Counted from the first letter of the stretch, positions 1 through 8,456 are shown. The stretch: DNA of 40,381 nt from Verrucomicrobiota bacterium (GCA_003176045.1 PSRM01000306.1:1-40381), one strand, 5' to 3'. Numbers and translations: made by a program. Notes: generated by a model not told the origin, from the sequence alone.

Positions 1-220
1 GACCCCTCCCCCCGACCCTCTCCCCTTCCGAAGGGGAGAGGGAGAAACGTCCGCCGTTCTCGGGCAATGCCGGCGCCAATGGTCTTTGGCCGACTTGACC
101 GGTGCTGAGCGCGATGGACGGATGCGACGCCCAAATGTTCCAACGAGCGCCGACGGCTCCCCCTCTCCCTTTCGTCAGGGGGAAGGGGCCGAAGGGGAGA
201 GGGTCGGGGTGAGGGGTTTC
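1..220. repeat. Fold-back repeat element, family A, copy 1 (left edge at window start)
   Basis: Two inverted arms lie at 1-48 and about 168-220. The left arm reads GACCCCTC..CCCGACCCTCTCCCC and contains the palindrome CCCCTTCCGAAGGGG. The right arm ends GAGAGGGTCGGGGTGAGGGG. The roughly 110-base interior holds no convincing gene. Next to the right arm it ends GCGCCGACGGCTCCCCCTC, nearly identical to the same place in copy 2. This suggests a defined mobile or fold-back element rather than simple GC-rich sequence. The left end may continue outside the window. Confidence 0.75.
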
Positions 221-459
221 CCTGAAGCGCCAGGCACTTGACCAGCGTGGAAGAAAAGACGCGTACAGAGTTTGAGGATGTTCTCATACGAATTGGCGGA
301 CGGTTTAAGCTTTCAAGCCGCATAGACTTACCGAACAGATTCTATGCAAGTTCCCAGCCCTGAGGGCCTAACGAGGGAGCCTTGGTGGGGATGATACAAA
401 GCGAGAGGATACTGTCAAGGGTAAAATCAAGGTGCTTCCAAGTCCGGATGCGCAAGAAA

Positions 460-662
460 GACCCCTCACCCCGACCCTCTCCCCTTCCGAAGGGGAGAGG
501 GAGAAACCTTCGTCCGTCTTTGTGCCAGTCCAGGCTCATTCCCTTACCGCAACTGTCTTCGCTCCAGAACGCGCCGAAGTAGCCGCGCATCGAATTACTC
601 CACCCGGCGCCGATGGCTCTCCCTCTCCCCTTCGGAAGGGGAGAGGGCCGGGGTGAGGGGTC
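460..662. repeat. Fold-back repeat element, family A, copy 2 (complete)
   Basis: The outer ends are a perfect inverted match: GACCCCTCACCCCG at 460-473 and CGGGGTGAGGGGTC at 649-662. Each arm also contains its own palindrome (CCCCTTCCGAAGGGG on the left, CCCCTTCGGAAGGGG on the right). The interior of about 105 bases has short open frames, but they only translate the repeat (the SPRPSPLPKGRG type) and are not genes. Terminal inverted repeats of about 45 bases with no encoded protein make this MITE-like; no target-site duplication was clear. Confidence 0.8.
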
Positions 663-1026
663 CGCACTGCGACAGCGACCCGAATAATTCCTGATCTCCC
701 AAAATCATTCCGCCTAATATCCTTGCTACTGGGTGGCCCAAGTTCATCTGTCAAACACGGCATAAAATGCAGCTCGAACGGTGTTACAGCTCTTTTACGC
801 CCTGGACACAGTCGGGACCCCTAATCCTAATTTGGGACAGGTTGCCGAAGCGGGGATCAGCGCTTAAAGTAATCGCAAAGCAACAGGAGTGAACACTGGA
901 CCAGAGCTGAAGTCACGCATTACACGAATGAACACGAATTGCTGCGAAAAGATGAAATTCGTGCTTTGACTCTGTTCTCTCTTTCCTTCTGTTCAAAGGA
1001 CAACAATCAACAAATGGAAGAATATT
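663..1026. other. Gene-free stretch upstream of the DUF899 gene
   Basis: No coding region or RNA gene is apparent. At 917-962 there is a small word repeat (ACGAATGAACACGAATT and, inverted, AAATTCGTG). TTGACT at 966-971 resembles a -35 box, but no matching -10 follows at the right distance, so no promoter is called. GGAAG at about 1016-1020 is the likely ribosome-binding site of the next gene. Confidence 0.4.
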
Positions 1027-1764
1027 ATGGTTAAATTGATTGCCAGGAGTGGGAAAAAGGAGCACAAGGTTGTTTCTGAAAAAGAGTGGCTCACGGCGCG
1101 CAAGCGGTTTCTCGTCAAGGAGAAGAAATTCACCCGGTTGCGCGACCAGTTGAATGTGGAGAGGCGCAAATTGCCGTGGGCGAAGGTGGAGAAGGAATAC
1201 GTGTTTGAAGGTCCGGATGGCAAAGAAAGCCTGGGTGATCTGTTCGGCAGAAAACGGCAGCTCATCGTGCAGCATTTTATGTTTGGGCCGGGGTGGGGCG
1301 AGGGTTGCCCGCACTGCTCATTCTGGGCGGATCATTGGGACGCAGCTTTGGTCCATCTGGCGGCGCGAGACACGGCTTTGGTCGTTGTGTCGCGGGCGCC
1401 GTTTAAGGAAATCAAACCATTCAAGAAACGGATGGGCTGGCGGTTTAAGTGGGTGTCTTCGTTTGGGAGCGAATTCAATTTTGATTATCACGTGTCGTTC
1501 ACACCGGAAGAAATTCGCAGTGGGAAGCTGTTCTACAATTACCGCATCACCCGGATGAAGATAGACGAGCGCGAAGGGTTCAGTGTGTTCTATAAGGACC
1601 CGAACGGAGATGTGTTTCACACCTATTCCACATACGAGCGGGGACTCGATTTGATGAATACGGCTTACAATCTGCTGGATCTGACTGCGAAGGGGCGCGA
1701 TGAGGATCCTGAGCATACGCAGGATTGGGTCAGGTACCACGACCGATACCAACGGAAGGGTTAA
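1027..1764 (+). CDS. DUF899 family protein (thioredoxin-like fold)
   Basis: This 245-residue protein matches the DUF899 family, cytosolic proteins related to thioredoxin folds whose biochemical role is not established. Visible family features are FMFGPGWGEGCPHCSFW, with a CxxC-type pair at residues 94 and 97. The helix ADHWD follows, then VVVSRAPFKEIKPFKKRMGW, the stretch WVSSFGSEFNFDYHVSF, and near the end VFYKDPNGDVFHTYSTYERG. The ATG is preceded by GGAAG at a good distance, and the length is normal. It stands alone on the plus strand. Its TAA stop is the first unit of a GTTAA-type tandem repeat that continues to about 1853. Family assignment is confident; function is not known. Confidence 0.9.
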   Translation: MVKLIARSGKKEHKVVSEKEWLTARKRFLVKEKKFTRLRDQLNVERRKLPWAKVEKEYVFEGPDGKESLGDLFGRKRQLIVQHFMFGPGWGEGCPHCSFWADHWDAALVHLAARDTALVVVSRAPFKEIKPFKKRMGWRFKWVSSFGSEFNFDYHVSFTPEEIRSGKLFYNYRITRMKIDEREGFSVFYKDPNGDVFHTYSTYERGLDLMNTAYNLLDLTAKGRDEDPEHTQDWVRYHDRYQRKG

Positions 1765-1853
1765 TTGGGTTAACTGAGTTAATTAAGTTAACTGCGGCGA
1801 CCGGCTGAAATGAGTTAAATTAGTTAAATAGGTTAAATGAGTTAAATAGGGGT
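1759..1853. repeat. GTTAAAT-type tandem word repeat (family G)
   Basis: Imperfect units of about 8-10 bases (GGTTAATTG, GGTTAACTGA, GTTAATTAAG, then AGTTAAATTAG, GTTAAATAGG, GTTAAATGAG) run from the stop codon of the DUF899 gene towards the stop of the convergent minus-strand gene. The same word occurs at 18287-18300, 21183-21226 and 28797-28858. It is AT-rich against a GC-rich background. Confidence 0.85.
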
Positions 1854-1883
1854 TTAGCGCCAGGGACCCGCTGAGTAAGCCCA

Positions 1884-3011
1884 TTAATTGTGCAGGATAA
1901 TGGCGCTGTTGTTTGTTCCCACGCCGACGGCGACGACTGTGCCGTCGCTTCGCGCAGCCACGCCGTTTAAGCTGCTCACGCCCGATGGGGTCGCGACAAT
2001 GGTCCAGCTTTGGCCGTCCCAATGTTCAGTGACGGGACCGGCGCCTGTGCCGCCGCCCACAGCCCAGACATTGTTGGCGCTTGCGGCCGCGATACCTTCG
2101 AGGAAGCTGTTGCCACGCGAGCTTGGATTTGGGCTGGACACGACACTCCAGGCCGTGCCGTTCCAGTGTTCGATGGTAGCGCGCGGGAAGTAAACGCCCG
2201 GCCCTACCCCCGCACCCCAAACATTGCCTGGAGATAGCGCCGACACCGTGTTCAGTGACACTTTTGATGGCGAAGACACTTGTGTCCAGTTGGCGCCGTC
2301 GAAGTGCAGAACAGTATTACCGCCGACAACCCAGACATCGTTGGCGGCATCAGCGGAGATCCCTTTTAATAACAATCCATTGACCAGCACAGGACTGCTC
2401 ACGACGCTCCAACTCGAGCCGTTCCAGTGCTCGATCAGAGGATTGAAGATGAATTGGGAGTTGGAAGGGGCCGGTTCACTGCCGACGGCCCACGCATCAT
2501 TCGCCGAAATAGCGGTCACGCCGGTGAGGAAACTGCCCTTGGGCAATTTCGGCCCGGCGACGACGCTCCAACTGGCGCCGTTCCAGTGCTCGATCAAGGC
2601 CGCTCCCGAACCACCGGCGTCCTGGGTGCCGACCGCCCAAACATCGTTTCCAGCGGCACCGGCCACGCTGGAGAACATGCTGCCATTGACTGCAGGCGTG
2701 GCAATCACGGTCCAGGCGGTGCCGTCGAAATGTTCAGCCAGCGTTGCTTCAGCGCTTGCGGTGCTGCCCGAGATGTCGCCCACAGCCCAAATATCGTTAT
2801 CAGAAATGATCGCGGCCCCGCTCAGGGTGGAATTAGCGATGAACGGACTTGGAACGACATGCAGGCCTTGTGCGGCGTGACTGAAGCTGCTCGTAACCAC
2901 CAGCCCAATGAGTGCAAGCAACCCTGTTAAGGCGCGATTAATTACAACGTTTCCAGGCTGATAGGCTCGTCTACCGGATCGCAGGTCGTCAGTGCGCAAG
3001 CTTGTTTTCAT
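1884..3011 (-). CDS. Secreted WAVG/EHWNG-repeat protein (probable beta-propeller)
   Basis: About 375 residues beginning MKTSLRTDDL. The ATG at 3011 is preferred over upstream starts because it has GAAAGGAAACG as ribosome-binding site and leads into a signal peptide (ALTGLLALIGLVVTSSFSHA). The mature part is built from about six repeats of roughly 50-60 residues. Each combines a GNDVWAVG-type strand with an IEHWNGTSWSVVSSP-type strand (variants EHFDGTAW, EHWDGQSW), and the last repeat is partial. The pattern fits a propeller of kelch or YVTN type, exported to periplasm or surface. No catalytic motif, anchor or sorting signal is visible. Its substrate is unknown. It is divergent from the glycosyltransferase gene, with about 190 bases between them for promoters. 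Confidence 0.8.
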   Translation of the reverse strand: MKTSLRTDDLRSGRRAYQPGNVVINRALTGLLALIGLVVTSSFSHAAQGLHVVPSPFIANSTLSGAAIISDNDIWAVGDISGSTASAEATLAEHFDGTAWTVIATPAVNGSMFSSVAGAAGNDVWAVGTQDAGGSGAALIEHWNGASWSVVAGPKLPKGSFLTGVTAISANDAWAVGSEPAPSNSQFIFNPLIEHWNGSSWSVVSSPVLVNGLLLKGISADAANDVWVVGGNTVLHFDGANWTQVSSPSKVSLNTVSALSPGNVWGAGVGPGVYFPRATIEHWNGTAWSVVSSPNPSSRGNSFLEGIAAASANNVWAVGGGTGAGPVTEHWDGQSWTIVATPSGVSSLNGVAARSDGTVVAVGVGTNNSAIILHN

Positions 3012-3200
3012 GAATTTCGTTTCCTTTCTTGTTTTGTCCATCGCCGGGGCGGATGGCCGCATCCAGATACGGTCCTCCAGGCACCCCAACTCTTGAAATA
3101 GGATGCGCGAAAAGGAGAATTGTTCCAATGCAGCGTATCGTGACGAAAAGAGGGCCTTAAGGAGTTGGCTCGCGATGCTCGCATAGAGTAGCCTTCCACC

Positions 3201-4253
3201 GTGAACGAGAATCTGCCGACGGTGACGGTGCTGATCGCGGCGCGGCCTGGCCAGGCGGAGGTCAAAGCGGTGGCGGCCGCTCGGGGCCTGGATTACCCGG
3301 CAGACAAGCTGGACATCTTAGTGGCGCGAGGACGGCAGCCATCTGCTCAGCGCAACGCCGCCATGAAGGCCGCGCAAGGAGAGTGGATCTATTTCCTGGA
3401 TGATGATTCGGTCCCGCGGCCAGATAACTTGCGCCGCGCAACTTCCTACTTGTCTGATCCTGAAGTAAAAATGGTTGGCGGTCCGAACCTTTGTCCTCCC
3501 GATGCGCCAGGGCTGGAACAAGTGTTTGCCCTCGTGCTGGCAAGCAGGCTGGCTTTCGGGCCAAGTCGCGCGCGGTACTGGCCTGTGGGCAAGGCGCGGG
3601 CGGCTAGCGAGAAAGAGCTGATCCTGTGCAACCTGATGGCTCGGCGCGATGCGATGCTGGAGTTGGGCGGCTTCAACGAGGCGCTGTATCCGAACGAGGA
3701 GAACGCGTTGATGGATGAGTTGCAGAAGCGCGGCGGCAAGCTGATTTACGATCCGGAATTCACTGTCTTGCGTCGGCCTCGCCCCGGGCTCAAATCGTTT
3801 GTGCGAATGTTGCTGACGTACGGCCGAGGGCGGGGTGAACAGTTTCGGTTGCACCCGACGTTTGGCTCGGCACTGAATTTTGTTCCACCGCTGTTTGTAG
3901 TGTATTTGCTGAGTCTGCTCTCGTATAGCGGGGCGCGGCTGTTCGTGCCGGGGACTCCGCATGTGGCGAAGCTATTGGTGGCGCCGTTATGCTTTTACTT
4001 GCTGGCTGTGCTTGTCCAGGGAGTTGCATTGGCTTCGAGCGGAAAACTCCTGTACAGCATCGCGGCGATGCCATTGATCGTGCTCACCCACGTATTGTAC
4101 GGCTGCGGAGTATGGCGAGGAATGTTTACGAGCCTTCGGCCTGCGGAAGCGCGGCCTAAAGTGGAGGTAGTGGTGGAAAGGATTCCAGTCCAAAGTCCAA
4201 AGTCCAAAGTCCAAAGTCCAGAGTCTGGTGGACATTCACCGCTTGATGTGTAA
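3201..4253 (+). CDS. Family 2 glycosyltransferase with C-terminal membrane segments
   Basis: 350 residues with a GTG start. A GT2 (GT-A fold) domain fills roughly residues 6-215. It opens VTVLIAARPGQ and has the acidic motif YFLDDDSVPRPDN near residues 64-76, which binds the nucleotide-sugar metal. The acceptor-side segment is LGGFNEALYPNEENALMDEL, with acidic residues in the catalytic-base region, followed by a membrane-proximal part. Two to three hydrophobic segments lie at about 225-300, so the enzyme is probably anchored in the inner membrane and makes surface polysaccharide. The last 20 or so residues (VQSPKSKVQSPESGG) are encoded by a tandem TCCAAAG repeat and are probably not part of the original protein. 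Sugar and acceptor cannot be told. Confidence 0.85.
   Translation: MNENLPTVTVLIAARPGQAEVKAVAAARGLDYPADKLDILVARGRQPSAQRNAAMKAAQGEWIYFLDDDSVPRPDNLRRATSYLSDPEVKMVGGPNLCPPDAPGLEQVFALVLASRLAFGPSRARYWPVGKARAASEKELILCNLMARRDAMLELGGFNEALYPNEENALMDELQKRGGKLIYDPEFTVLRRPRPGLKSFVRMLLTYGRGRGEQFRLHPTFGSALNFVPPLFVVYLLSLLSYSGARLFVPGTPHVAKLLVAPLCFYLLAVLVQGVALASSGKLLYSIAAMPLIVLTHVLYGCGVWRGMFTSLRPAEARPKVEVVVERIPVQSPKSKVQSPESGGHSPLDV
4188..4230 (+). repeat. TCCAAAGTCCAAAG tandem repeat inside the 3' end of the glycosyltransferase gene
   Basis: Seven-base units CCAAAGT repeat about five times and encode the VQSPKSKVQSPES tail. The same word occurs, inverted, inside mutS near 39055-39075, and related words occur in the first insertion of glnE. 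Confidence 0.85.
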
Positions 4254-4310
4254 TGGATGGTGGATGGATGGTGGAGGGTGGGTGCGGCGAAACGGCCATG
4301 GGTGCCGATA

Positions 4311-4351
4311 TTTCGACTAAGTTCTCGATTAAGTTCTCGACTAAGTTTCAG
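4311..4351 (+). repeat. TTCGACTAAGTT repeat upstream of glnE
   Basis: Three units of 12-13 bases: TTTCGACTAAG, TTCTCGATTAAG, TTCTCGACTAAG. The stretch 4254-4280 just before it is a separate ATGGATGGTGG repeat. A related TTCGACTAAGTT array lies at 17050-17090 in front of the LptF/G-type permease gene. Confidence 0.7.
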
Positions 4352-4419
4352 AAACCAGAGGTAGGAGAGTATAGTCGACTTTCCGGCCTCCGTTCTCTCG
4401 GTTTTCTCCTGTTCGAAAA

Positions 4420-7400
4420 ATGAAATCGGCTGTTTGGAAAAGAGCCATAAAAGACTGTGCTGATCCGGCGCGGGCCAGGCATTTTTTGGAGTTGCTCGAT
4501 GCTGCGTTGAAGACGCCGCGTGAGGGCACGCGGCCTACAGCAATTGCGCAGGTTTCGGCGGACTGGCTTCAAAATGCGTCGGCCGAGCAGGCGGAGATTC
4601 TCGCGGCACTATTCAGCGGCTCCAATGCGCAGAGTAATCTGCTGCTGGCAAATCCGGAATGGCTCAGTTCACTCGATCCGGACGCGTTGCGGTTCCCTCG
4701 CCGCAAGCAGGGGCTTCGAAACGAGCTGGATGCGTGCGTGAGGCCGTTGCGCGAAGGCCGGGACAATGCTGCGGCGTTCGGCCAGGTGCGCCGATTTAAA
4801 GAAATGGGAATGCTACGGATCGCGGCGCGCGATCTGGCTCGGATTGCCCCATTGCCAGAGATCACGCAAGAGATCTCGGATGTGGCCGATGTCTGTCTCG
4901 AGAGCGTCTGGGAGACGTGCCTTCTGCAACTAACGGCGCAGTATGGAGATCCTCACGCCGAGGACGAGAAGGGCCAATGGTATCTGGTCACAGGATGCGT
5001 GATAGGCCTCGGGAAGCTAGGCGGCCAGGAACTGAATTACAGTTCAGACGTGGATGTGATGGTGGTGTATGGGGAGGAAGGGAAAACAATCCAAAGTTCA
5101 CAGTCCACAGGCCAAAGGCCGAAGCCCGAAGCCCGAAATCCGAAATCCGAGCTCCGAACCGTAAAGTTCAAGGTTCAAAGTTCAAGGTTGAAGGTTCAAG
5201 GTTCGAAGTCCTCCCCCCTCGACCCTCGACCCTCGACCCTTTCCGTCACCAACCACGCGTTCTTCAATCGCCTGGTGCAGGCATTTGTGGCGGAACTGAC
5301 CCGTGTAACACCCGAAGGAACATTGTACCGGATAGACCTGCGCCTAAGACCGGAAGGAGATCTTGGTCCGCTCAGCCGATCCCTGGAGGGTTATGAAAAT
5401 TACTATTCCCAATGGGGCCAAACCTGGGAGCGGATGATGCTCATGAAGGCCAGGTGTGTGGCCGGAGACGAGGGCCTGGCGTCGGAATTCCTCGAGATGA
5501 TTCAGCCGTTTCGTTATCCGCGCTCCGTCAATCCGCGCGTGTTGCACGAAGTGGCTGCGATGAAAGACCGAATCGAGAACGAAGTCGTCAAAGCAGGCGA
5601 GATCGAACGAAATGTGAAACTGGGCCGGGGCGGCATACGGGAGATTGAATTCAGCGTCCAATCGCTCCAACTGATCCATGCCGGCCGGCAGCCATTTCTT
5701 CAAAACTCACAAACATTGCCCTGTCTCGAAAAGTTGGCCCAGTATGAGTTGTTAACGGCGGAGCAATCGCGTCGCCTGGCTGAGGCTTACGTCTTTCTGC
5801 GCGAGGTCGAGCATCGGCTGCAGATGGAAGATAACCGCCAGACCCATACGATACCGTCCGGATTGGGAGCGCGGACAAGGTTGGCGAAGTTGATGAGGAG
5901 TAATCAAACATCAAACACCAACGCGCAAACACCAAACACCAAACACCAAACACCAGAAAAACTTCAAACTTCAAACTCCAAACTTCAAGGAAACCTCAAA
6001 CTCCAAACTCCAAGCTCGAAGGACGCAGTGGAATTGAGCTGGTTCGAAAACGCGCTCAAGGCGCACACGGCCAGTGTGAGAGCGATTTTTGATTCGGTGC
6101 TCAAGGCCGAAGGAGCGGAAACCGAGCAGAGCCCGGGCGATGCCGGAGGCTCCCTTCCCTTTCCCAGCCAGTTCGCCGGATTCGATGCTCAGTGGATGAG
6201 CTTTTTGACTGGTCACGCCTTCAGAGACCCCGAGAAAGCGCTGCGCCTCCTTCGAGAATTTGTTGAAGGACCGGGTTACGTTCACGTTTCCCCACGCACG
6301 AGTGAGTTGGCACTTCAGCTACTAACAAAAATGTTTAAACTGTGCCGGCGGCGCTCCCACTCCCCGGCTCCGCGGCTCCCCGGTTCCCCGGTTCACCGTT
6401 TGCCCCACGCTCCACGCTCCACGCTCCACGCTCCCCGCTCCATCCCGCTTTCGGATCCCGATCGGGTTCTCGCGCGTCTGGACAGCTTTATTGGCGCGTA
6501 CGGGACGCGCAGCGCGTTGTTCGAGATGTGGCACCATAACCCGGCCTTTTTCGAACTGCTGGTGTTGTTGTTTGATCGATCGGAGTTTCTGGCCGAATTA
6601 GCCATTCGCTCTCCCGATCTGGTGGATGAGTTGGTGAGCAGTGGCCGGTTGCAACAACGCAAGCGATCGGACGAAACATTGAGAGACTTGCGCCACGGAC
6701 TCGAAGATGCCGACCAGCATCTGTGGCTGCGCCGCTATCATCAGGCTGAGTTGATGCGCATCGGGCTACGAGACATTCTTGGGCTGGCCGATTTCGAGCA
6801 ATACCTGACCGAGCTTTCCGCTTTGGCCGACGCCTGCCTCGAATACGCACTGGAAGCTGTCCTGCGCCGACGCCGAATTGCTAACGCCCCATTTGCGATC
6901 ATCGGCTTGGGCAAACTGGGCGGGGCCGAAATTGATTACGGGTCCGACCTGGATGTGATCTTCGTAGCAGGGGCGAAGGCGCGCAGCATGAGCAGTCTTA
7001 TCCCTTTGGCCGCTGAAGTGATTGACTTGTTATCGCGGCGAACCGGGCAAGGAATTGTCTTTCATACGGATGCGCGACTGCGGCCGGACGGCGAAAAGGG
7101 CCTGCTGGTCAATACCTTCCAGGCTTACGAGCAATACTACCTGCATCGGGCGCAACTTTGGGAGATTCAAACGCTTACGCGGGCTCGCTTCGTGGCAGGC
7201 GATCAGGAAACAGGCAGGCAGTTTCAGGAATTGGCGGGAAGGCTGACAAATTTCTCCGATCGCCGGGAAGGATCGAGGTCCAGAATGAGGACGAAGACCA
7301 CAGAATCGCGGCCGGCGTGTTATTCGCCTGATTGGAAGCAGAACATCCACAAAATGCGGCTGCGCATCCAACACGAGCGCACACCGGCCGGCAAGGACGA

Positions 7401-7755
7401 TTTGGCGATAAAAACGGGCGTTGGCGGCTTAATGGACGCTGAATTCGTCGCGCAGGTATTATGTATGGAAAACGGATGGCGAGAAACCAATACACTGCGA
7501 GCGCTCGAACTGGGGCGTGCTGAGGGAGCATTGCCTGACGCCGCTCAATTCATTTCGAGTTACCGCCAACTGCGCCGGGCGGAAGGCATTTTGCGACGGT
7601 GGAGTTATGAAGGTGAAACCGTTTTGCCGGACGACCCTGCGCCGTTTTATCGAGTCTCCGTCCGGTGCGGATTCCGAACTCCAGAGACATTCAGGAAAGC
7701 AGTAACAGAGTGGCGGCGAAAGATCCGTTCTACGTACCTGAAGATTTTCAAATAA
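4420..7755 (+). CDS. glnE: Bifunctional glutamine synthetase adenylyltransferase/deadenylylase with three repeat-derived insertions
   Basis: GlnE adenylylates and deadenylylates glutamine synthetase in response to the PII protein. Two nucleotidyltransferase cores are visible: GLGKLGGQELNYSSDVD at about 196-212 and GLGKLGGAEIDYGSDLD at about 829-845, each followed by an RIDLRLRPEG or HTDARLRPDG strand. GlnE is normally about 950-1000 residues; this one is 1111. The excess lies in three low-complexity tracts: about residues 222-275, 495-533 and 642-677. Each is encoded by word repeats also found between genes, and each keeps the frame. All three lie at poorly conserved linkers, so the enzyme may still work. 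A fourth, weaker candidate is about 945-965. No glnA or glnB is in the window. Confidence 0.95.
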   Translation: MKSAVWKRAIKDCADPARARHFLELLDAALKTPREGTRPTAIAQVSADWLQNASAEQAEILAALFSGSNAQSNLLLANPEWLSSLDPDALRFPRRKQGLRNELDACVRPLREGRDNAAAFGQVRRFKEMGMLRIAARDLARIAPLPEITQEISDVADVCLESVWETCLLQLTAQYGDPHAEDEKGQWYLVTGCVIGLGKLGGQELNYSSDVDVMVVYGEEGKTIQSSQSTGQRPKPEARNPKSELRTVKFKVQSSRLKVQGSKSSPLDPRPSTLSVTNHAFFNRLVQAFVAELTRVTPEGTLYRIDLRLRPEGDLGPLSRSLEGYENYYSQWGQTWERMMLMKARCVAGDEGLASEFLEMIQPFRYPRSVNPRVLHEVAAMKDRIENEVVKAGEIERNVKLGRGGIREIEFSVQSLQLIHAGRQPFLQNSQTLPCLEKLAQYELLTAEQSRRLAEAYVFLREVEHRLQMEDNRQTHTIPSGLGARTRLAKLMRSNQTSNTNAQTPNTKHQTPEKLQTSNSKLQGNLKLQTPSSKDAVELSWFENALKAHTASVRAIFDSVLKAEGAETEQSPGDAGGSLPFPSQFAGFDAQWMSFLTGHAFRDPEKALRLLREFVEGPGYVHVSPRTSELALQLLTKMFKLCRRRSHSPAPRLPGSPVHRLPHAPRSTLHAPRSIPLSDPDRVLARLDSFIGAYGTRSALFEMWHHNPAFFELLVLLFDRSEFLAELAIRSPDLVDELVSSGRLQQRKRSDETLRDLRHGLEDADQHLWLRRYHQAELMRIGLRDILGLADFEQYLTELSALADACLEYALEAVLRRRRIANAPFAIIGLGKLGGAEIDYGSDLDVIFVAGAKARSMSSLIPLAAEVIDLLSRRTGQGIVFHTDARLRPDGEKGLLVNTFQAYEQYYLHRAQLWEIQTLTRARFVAGDQETGRQFQELAGRLTNFSDRREGSRSRMRTKTTESRPACYSPDWKQNIHKMRLRIQHERTPAGKDDLAIKTGVGGLMDAEFVAQVLCMENGWRETNTLRALELGRAEGALPDAAQFISSYRQLRRAEGILRRWSYEGETVLPDDPAPFYRVSVRCGFRTPETFRKAVTEWRRKIRSTYLKIFK
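5083..5245 (+). repeat. In-frame repeat insertion 1 in glnE
   Basis: A mosaic of words found elsewhere in the window: CCAAAGTTCACAGTCCACAGG, then CGAAATCCGAAATCCGAG, AAGTTCAAGGTTCAA units, and CTCGACCCTCGACCCTCGAC. It interrupts the first nucleotidyltransferase domain after VVYGEEGKT and before TNHAFFNRL, which are adjacent in ordinary GlnE proteins. The net length is close to a multiple of three, since the frame continues. Confidence 0.85.
5904..6020 (+). repeat. In-frame repeat insertion 2 in glnE (AACACCAAACACC family E)
   Basis: AAACACCAAACACCAAACACC followed by CTTCAAACTTCAAACTCCAAA units. It encodes an Asn/Thr/Gln/Ser-rich tract (NTNAQTPNTKHQTPEK). The same word forms the hairpin between sufD and sufU (24648-24768) and the 5' flank of the MBL hydrolase gene. 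Confidence 0.9.
6345..6448 (+). repeat. In-frame repeat insertion 3 in glnE (CCCCGGTT / CACGCTCCACGCTCC words)
   Basis: GGCTCCCCGGTTCCCCGGTT followed by four or more CACGCTC units. It encodes a Pro/Arg/His/Ser-rich tract (RLPGSPVHRLPHAPRS) between the two halves of GlnE, just before DPDRVLARLDSF where the second adenylyltransferase half begins. Confidence 0.9.
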
Positions 7756-7773
7756 GCTGGCGACGGCTTGTTG

Positions 7774-7838
7774 GGGACGACGTGAGGAGCCCTCTTTGCG
7801 AATTCGCCGCCAGAAAGGGACTCCTCACGTCGTCCCTT
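7774..7838. repeat. Fold-back element, family B, copy 1; possible bidirectional terminator
   Basis: Arms GGGGACGACGTGAGGAG at 7774-7790 and CTCCTCACGTCGTCCC at 7822-7837 form a long hairpin between the convergent ends of glnE and the response regulator gene. The position suits a bidirectional terminator. Copy 2 of this family sits between divergent genes, however, so termination cannot be its only explanation. Confidence 0.8.
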
Positions 7839-7860
7839 GCAGCGGGTGCGAATTATTGAG

Positions 7861-8382
7861 CTAGGACCAACCGTAACGCCTGACCGGTTCCCGATGCTTC
7901 CTGACTTCCCCAGGTTGAGTGCTTCTCGCAGAAGCCGGGCGGGAGCTATCGGGCGCCTTATCCAACCAGAGCCAGTAACCACTAATAGCTTGACTAACCT
8001 CGACGAACCGCTCGAAATCCAGTGGCTTGATCAGGAATGAGTTTGCTCCGGCTTGATACGCGGCGTTCACATCCCGCATATCGTCGGAAGCTGTCAGGAT
8101 CACCACCCGCAAATTACTCAGTCCCGTCTGCTTTCGAACCCAGCGCAGGACGTCCAAACCGTCCATTTTGCCGAGTCTCAAATCGAGCAGGATCAGACCC
8201 GGCAAAGGATACTCGTGGCGATTGGCGTACTTTCCATCTCCGGACAGGTACTCGATCGCCTCTTCTCCGCTCCGGACCACGTACACCGGGTTCAAAACGT
8301 TGGCTTTAATGAAGGAACGCCTAATGAGCACGATATCGTTTTCGTCATCTTCAACCAACAGAAATACCGCCTGCTCCGACAT
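7861..8382 (-). CDS. Single-domain response regulator, Rcp1-like
   Basis: 173 residues, almost entirely one receiver domain. The acidic pair is in LLVEDDENDIVLI (residues 9-21), the phospho-acceptor is D67 in LILLDLRLGKMDG, the switch Thr is T97 in VILTAS, and the conserved Lys is K119 in FLIKP. The insert between beta2 and beta3 and the DENDIVL signature are typical of Rcp1-like regulators that serve hybrid or bacteriophytochrome kinases. There is no output domain; the C-terminal 35 residues are polar and unassigned. GGAG lies eight bases before the ATG. No kinase is adjacent; the nearest is at 18305. Confidence 0.92.
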   Translation of the reverse strand: MSEQAVFLLVEDDENDIVLIRRSFIKANVLNPVYVVRSGEEAIEYLSGDGKYANRHEYPLPGLILLDLRLGKMDGLDVLRWVRKQTGLSNLRVVILTASDDMRDVNAAYQAGANSFLIKPLDFERFVEVSQAISGYWLWLDKAPDSSRPASARSTQPGEVRKHREPVRRYGWS

Positions 8383-8456
8383 AAGAACGACTCCAATTTA
8401 TCCGTAAAGTACCCGATGATGGCCCTTTGCCATATGGGGTGGAGTGCCCATCTAAC

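Noticed and set aside
342..763. Several open frames of 60-80 codons on both strands with SPRPSPLPKGRG or PLPFRRGEGE stretches
   Set aside because: They translate the family A fold-back repeats; the same peptide appears wherever the repeat occurs and no start site or family supports a gene.
966..994. Sigma-70 promoter in front of the DUF899 gene
   Set aside because: TTGACT is present but no -10-like hexamer follows at 16-19 bases.
2224..2930. Plus-strand frames of 218 and 167 codons opposite the WAVG-repeat protein
   Set aside because: Their apparent repeats mirror those of the minus-strand gene, which has a signal peptide and ribosome-binding site.
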